Of a stretch of 64,000 bases of DNA, positions 63,087 through 64,000 are shown piece after piece. Origin of the DNA: Sphingopyxis sp. USTB-05. GTDB taxonomy: Bacteria > Pseudomonadota > Alphaproteobacteria > Sphingomonadales > Sphingomonadaceae. The notes beneath the pieces are model-generated. The model worked only from the letters and a program-made list of their open reading frames with translations, ran no database searches and was not told the DNA's origin. The translations under genes and the position numbers were made by a program. How positions within the stretch are numbered: position 1 is the first letter of the stretch; each line of letters opens with the position of its first letter. The stretch spans positions 3,472,001-3,536,000 of the forward strand of contig NZ_CP084712.1 of NCBI RefSeq assembly GCF_023822045.1, in the 5' to 3' direction.

Positions 63087-64000
63087 ATGCGCTTTGCCGT
63101 TGCCCTGATGCTGCTCCCCGTCCTGCCCCTCGCGCCGATGACCGCGCCTGCCTTCGCACAGGCTGCACCGCAAGCCGGGGCGCAGGACCAGGTCCTGCTC
63201 CAGTTCCTCGATCAGGCGTTCGAAGAGCGGCTGGGCCTCAGCCCCGAATCGCAGACCCAGCTCGGGCTCAAGACCAACTACGACAAGCTCGATGATTACA
63301 CCGACGCCGCATCGGTGCGCGAACAGGACCTCATGGAGCGCCAGCTCAAGGACATGCGCGCGCGCTTCAAGCCCGACCAGCTCGGCGAGAGTGCGCGCGT
63401 TAGCTACCGCTTGTTCGAATATGAAGTTGAACGCGGCCGCGAATCGCTCCGCTTTCGCAAGCTGCGCTTTCCCGTGTCGACCAACGGCAGCCCGGCGGGC
63501 GCGATCCCCGTCCTGCTGATCAACAATCACAAGGTCGACAGCGTGCAGGATGCCGAGGCCTATATCGCCCGCCTGCGCGACACCGATCGCGTGATGCGCG
63601 AAGTCGCGGCGACGATGCGCGAACAGGCCGCGGCGGGCATCATCCCCAACAAGGTCAATTTCGCCCCCGCGCGGGCCGATGCGCTCAAGGTGATCACGGG
63701 GGCGCCCTTCGGCGCCGGCGCCGATTCGACGCTGATGGCCGACTTCCGCAAAAAGGTCGACGCACTGGACGCGCCCGCCGCGACCAAGGCCAAGCTGATC
63801 GCCGAAGCAGGCGCCGCGCTCACCGGCCCGTTCAAGCATGGCTATGATACGCTGGTCGCCGCGATCGACGCGATCGAGCCCCAATCGAAGGGCAATTTCG
63901 GCGCGTGGAACCTCCCCGACGGCGCCGCTTATTACGCCGACCGGCTGAAAAGCTCGACCACCACCAGCCTTACCGCCGACCAGATTCACGACCTCGGCCT
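63087..64000 (+). CDS. DUF885 family protein, N-terminal part (3' truncated)
   Basis: The frame is open from ATG 63087 to the window end (304 codons). TAGGAG lies 6 bp before the ATG. A signal peptide (MRFAVALMLLPVLPLAPMTA) and the segments EEFRLG-like FEERLGLSPESQTQLGLKTNYDKLDDY, LPVST-type RFPVSTNGSPAGAIP and NFGAWNLPDGAAYYADRLK match DUF885, whose members are metallo-peptidase-like (M3-related, HExxH further on). The catalytic part is outside the window, so the activity cannot be confirmed. Likely an exported peptidase, in line with the M28 gene upstream. Confidence 0.85.
   Translation, partial: MRFAVALMLLPVLPLAPMTAPAFAQAAPQAGAQDQVLLQFLDQAFEERLGLSPESQTQLGLKTNYDKLDDYTDAASVREQDLMERQLKDMRARFKPDQLGESARVSYRLFEYEVERGRESLRFRKLRFPVSTNGSPAGAIPVLLINNHKVDSVQDAEAYIARLRDTDRVMREVAATMREQAAAGIIPNKVNFAPARADALKVITGAPFGAGADSTLMADFRKKVDALDAPAATKAKLIAEAGAALTGPFKHGYDTLVAAIDAIEPQSKGNFGAWNLPDGAAYYADRLKSSTTTSLTADQIHDLG

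Overview
The window is a 64 kb, GC-rich (about 65%) chromosomal segment of an alphaproteobacterium. Gene content, gene order and the dispersed palindromic repeats fit a sphingomonad, probably Sphingopyxis or a close relative. This is an inference from protein families, not a database match. Nearly all of it is ordinary core genome. I saw no tRNA, rRNA, CRISPR array, transposase or integrase. The first gene (alpha-2-macroglobulin tail) and the last (DUF885 head) are cut by the window edges.

Layout. 1-8.6 kb: A2M/pbpC cell-envelope pair, an APC amino-acid permease, clpA and map. 8.8-16.2 kb: a PQQ/haem c dehydrogenase lipoprotein, the nitrogen pair glnB-glnA, an XRE regulator with a membrane protein, and two lipoproteins (one a PQQ-type sugar dehydrogenase). 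16.3-21.1 kb: M20 peptidase, aldehyde dehydrogenase, argJ and a GST. 21.1-32.5 kb, minus strand: a tightly coupled operon divL-tsaE-amgK-murU-addB-addA-trxA, joining cell-cycle signalling, tRNA modification, peptidoglycan recycling and double-strand-break repair. ahcY lies upstream of it. 34.4-43.4 kb: TPR protein, AlgH/YqgE, peroxiredoxin, amn-SDR, PhaZ depolymerase, YjhX-like protein, an ABC exporter and a DUF1993 protein. 43.9-45.7 kb: ExbD and a major OmpA porin. 45.9-50.6 kb, minus strand: a tail/baseplate block homologous to gene-transfer-agent genes g12-g15 plus DUF2793, without head genes. 50.9-64 kb: TonB-like protein, several secreted or cytosolic peptidases (Pip, S9, M28, DUF885), the ohr-ohrR peroxide-sensing pair, a 2OG-Fe(II) oxygenase, a second ABC exporter with a possible leader peptide, and an EEP-fold lipoprotein.

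Regulation and repeats. About ten copies of a roughly 90 bp palindromic repeat (CGTCATCCCGG.CTTGA.CCGGG type) sit only between genes, with two or three other palindromic families. A 0.3 kb MITE-like element with 20 bp perfect inverted ends lies at 43.5 kb. Operator-like palindromes can be read in front of ohr, ohrR, the XRE gene, ahcY and the PQQ dehydrogenase.

Best leads: the orphan GTA-type tail block with an extended DUF2460 protein, the 21-residue leader ORF with a strong Shine-Dalgarno before an ABC exporter, the MITE-like element, and the XRE/membrane-protein module with twin operators. I found no clearly new multi-gene defence or biosynthetic system.
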